Assembly (NCBI GenBank): GCA_964505035.1
Contig: CAZDGK010000017.1
Coordinates: 1-23,779 of the forward strand
From: CAZDGK01 sp964505035
Lineage (GTDB): Bacteria > Patescibacteriota > Saccharimonadia > UBA4664
Length of the DNA: 23,779 bases
Direction of reading: 5' to 3'
Below the pieces are notes generated by a model that was given only the letters and a program-made list of their open reading frames with translations, was not told where the DNA came from and ran no database searches. Positions 22,707 through 23,779 of this stretch are shown here, piece after piece. Every line of letters begins with the position of its first letter. The stretch's first letter is position 1. The translations under genes and the position numbers were made by a program.

Positions 22707-23413
22707 GCTGGCAACTCCGGCACCACACCGTCATCGGCGCCGCATAGCTTGTAGCCACGCGCCCGGATCTCCGCGATCAGCCGCGGCAGCACCTCGATAG
22801 TGTTATAGGCATGAGCGTGGAACAAAATCACCGCGCCTGGATGTAGCTCCGACAGGATTTTGCGCATCATATAGTTAACCGACACACCCTTCCAGTCATC
22901 GCTATCAATCGTCCAGTAGCAGATCCGGTAGCCCATGTCATGCGCGATGCGGCGGATGCGGTCGTTGTAGCGGCCGCGCGGCGGACGCAGCCACGTGCTG
23001 CCCGGACCACGCTCAATCTGCTCGCGCACCTCCTCGTCCTCGAGCAGTAGCAAGTCTGGATGCGAGTAGGTGTGGTTGCCCAGCAGGTGGCCCTCAGCCT
23101 GGATCAGCTCGATCAAGTCCGGATTATCCTCTGCCCAGTCGCCTTGCATGAAAAAGGCTGCCTTCACCCCGCTGCGGTCTAGCACCCTCAGCAAGCGCAG
23201 CAAATCACGCCGCGACGCGTAGTCATCAAACGTCAGCAAAATTGAGTCAGATTCGCGGTACATGCGACCCTCTTCCCAGCGAGCCCCCACCCGCCAGTCA
23301 GCATAGCGCTTCAGCGCCCACAGTTTGGCCCGCAACACCACCCAGCTCACAGCTTTCAGCGCGTCGAGCGTCTCATTCCAGACCGCCGTCGTAGCGGTAA
23401 TCCGCGGCTTCAT
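22703..23413 (-). CDS. NodB-type polysaccharide deacetylase
   Basis: The 236-residue protein has a NodB fold with all five motifs: TFDD (D63, D64), HTYSH (H114, H118, metal-binding), LRPPRGRY, DSDDWKG and ILFHAH. It removes N-acetyl groups (or other acyl groups) from glycans using a divalent metal. The N-terminal 50 residues contain a hydrophobic/amphipathic helix but no clear cleavable signal, so cell location is open. ATG 23413 is chosen because it overlaps the previous gene's stop as TAATG; a longer upstream frame overlaps that gene wholly and is a shadow. It is co-transcribed with the flippase-kinase. Confidence 0.9.
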   Translation of the reverse strand: MKPRITATTAVWNETLDALKAVSWVVLRAKLWALKRYADWRVGARWEEGRMYRESDSILLTFDDYASRRDLLRLLRVLDRSGVKAAFFMQGDWAEDNPDLIELIQAEGHLLGNHTYSHPDLLLLEDEEVREQIERGPGSTWLRPPRGRYNDRIRRIAHDMGYRICYWTIDSDDWKGVSVNYMMRKILSELHPGAVILFHAHAYNTIEVLPRLIAEIRARGYKLCGADDGVVPELPA

Positions 23414-23601
23414 TATCGGCGCCCCACCATCGCTTCGAGCACCATAGCTGCACTCAGCAAGCCGATGAGCAAGCCAAAAATCCAAGCTTGGCGCCGAGCC
23501 AGAGCCGGAGACAGCTCGAGCACGGCCAAGACCACGATCAGGGTAATCGTGGTGAGTACAGAGACAACTTGAAAGATAGGCTGCTGAGAAAGCAACTGCA
23601 T
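23413..23601 (-). CDS. Two-helix membrane peptide, DUF2304-like, 62 residues
   Basis: The first gene of the minus-strand operon encodes 62 residues with two hydrophobic helices (about 10-28 and 38-57) separated by a short loop, SPALARRQAW. This helix-loop-Arg-helix pattern resembles the first half of DUF2304 proteins, which often sit beside glycosyltransferase genes; full DUF2304 is about twice as long, so the resemblance is tentative. ATG 23601 follows a strong promoter with a leader of about 43 bases. TTG 23604 is an in-frame alternative. Its TAA overlaps the deacetylase ATG, so the two are translationally coupled. Confidence 0.65.
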   Translation of the reverse strand: MQLLSQQPIFQVVSVLTTITLIVVLAVLELSPALARRQAWIFGLLIGLLSAAMVLEAMVGRR

Positions 23602-23649
23602 CAAACGGGTCCACTCTGCCAGATAGCTGGCTTACTGTTTAATAACCAA

Positions 23650-23678
23650 ATTCTAGCATAGTTATGCGCTATTGTCAA
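23650..23678 (-). promoter_or_regulatory. Near-consensus promoter of the deacetylase/flippase operon
   Basis: On the minus strand: TTGACA (23678-23673, perfect -35), a 17-base spacer ending in TGC, and TAGAAT (23655-23650). It is one of the two best -35 boxes in the window. A small hairpin, GCCAG/CTGGC, lies in the leader around 23617-23630. Confidence 0.85.
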
Positions 23679-23719
23679 TGATTTGTATCTGAAGCCGCGT
23701 CTTGCAGACCGTAACTACT

Positions 23720-23748
23720 TTGCCACCTTCGAGCATCACGTATATGAT
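23720..23748 (+). promoter_or_regulatory. Promoter for the gene starting at the right edge
   Basis: TTGCCA (23720-23725), a 17-base spacer and TATGAT (23743-23748), giving a very short leader that contains AGGAGGG (23755-23761). It is divergent from the minus-strand operon promoter about 45 bases away. Confidence 0.65.
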
Positions 23749-23770
23749 GGCAATAGGAGGGTATAAGATA

Positions 23771-23779
23771 GTGAAACTA
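23771..23779 (+). CDS. Start of an unidentified gene (three codons visible)
   Basis: GTG-AAA-CTA at the very end follows AGGAGGG at a spacing of nine bases and a good promoter. The reading frame runs off the window, so nothing can be said of its product. Confidence 0.45.

Noticed and set aside
23414..23614. Upstream extension of the deacetylase frame
   Set aside because: It would fully overlap the two-helix membrane peptide gene and has low-complexity sequence; the TAATG junction at 23411-23415 marks the real start.
1..23779. CRISPR arrays, insertion sequences, tRNA or rRNA genes
   Set aside because: No spaced direct repeats, transposase motifs, terminal inverted repeats, cloverleaf or rRNA-like segments were seen on either strand.

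Overview
This is G+C-rich bacterial DNA using the standard genetic code: TGA acts as a stop (for example at 3784, 13861 and 14979), so it is not one of the UGA-glycine lineages. Small genes, many ATGA overlaps, promoters that appear to start transcripts at the start codon, and the gene mix (glutamyl-tRNA synthetase, MreB, a DUF3048 protein, an RlpA-like protein, many glycosyltransferases) suggest a Patescibacteria/CPR genome, perhaps Saccharimonadia-like. That placement is inference. The 100-N run at 12575-12674 marks a draft assembly, probably a metagenome bin.

Layout. 1-2293: the 3' end of mreB, then an O-antigen ligase/polymerase-like membrane protein and a WecG/TagA-type glycosyltransferase. 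2367-4636: a zinc-ribbon/transmembrane/DUF4367-like protein, a 51-residue membrane protein, and two unrecognised small soluble proteins on opposite strands. 4734-6844: gltX, a BldC/MerR-like DNA-binding protein on the minus strand, and a 67-residue protein with a near-consensus promoter and a textbook terminator. 6939-9258: three envelope proteins (DUF3048, RlpA-like double-psi beta-barrel, membrane-anchored FKBP isomerase), each with a membrane anchor followed by a Thr-Pro-rich linker. 9345-11247: a membrane histidine kinase and a receiver-only response regulator.

11248-11568 is a gene-free stretch of about 320 bases. It holds two strong hairpins with a terminator (possibly a small RNA) and then a strong promoter with a structured leader. 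From 11569 to 19457 runs a seven-gene operon in which every junction overlaps or nearly touches: DUF1616-like anchored protein, GT2, three GT4-type glycosyltransferases, a second GT2, and a large DUF2206-like membrane protein. A PslG-like glycoside hydrolase follows at 19527. On the opposite strand (23601 to 20652) is a second envelope operon: a two-helix membrane peptide, a NodB-type polysaccharide deacetylase, and a flippase fused to an aminoglycoside-phosphotransferase-like kinase. A new gene begins at the right edge.

Together, the right half reads as a surface-polysaccharide factory: sugars are added by GT2/GT4 enzymes, lipid-linked sugars are probably used by the DUF2206-like protein, export is by the flippase-kinase, and products are trimmed by the hydrolase and deacetylase outside the cell. 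The ligase and WecG-type enzyme near the left edge may belong to the same pathway. The most unusual items are the flippase-kinase fusion, the repeated leaderless-promoter geometry (-10 box, 6-7 bases, start codon) and the double-hairpin/leader region upstream of the glycosyltransferase operon.
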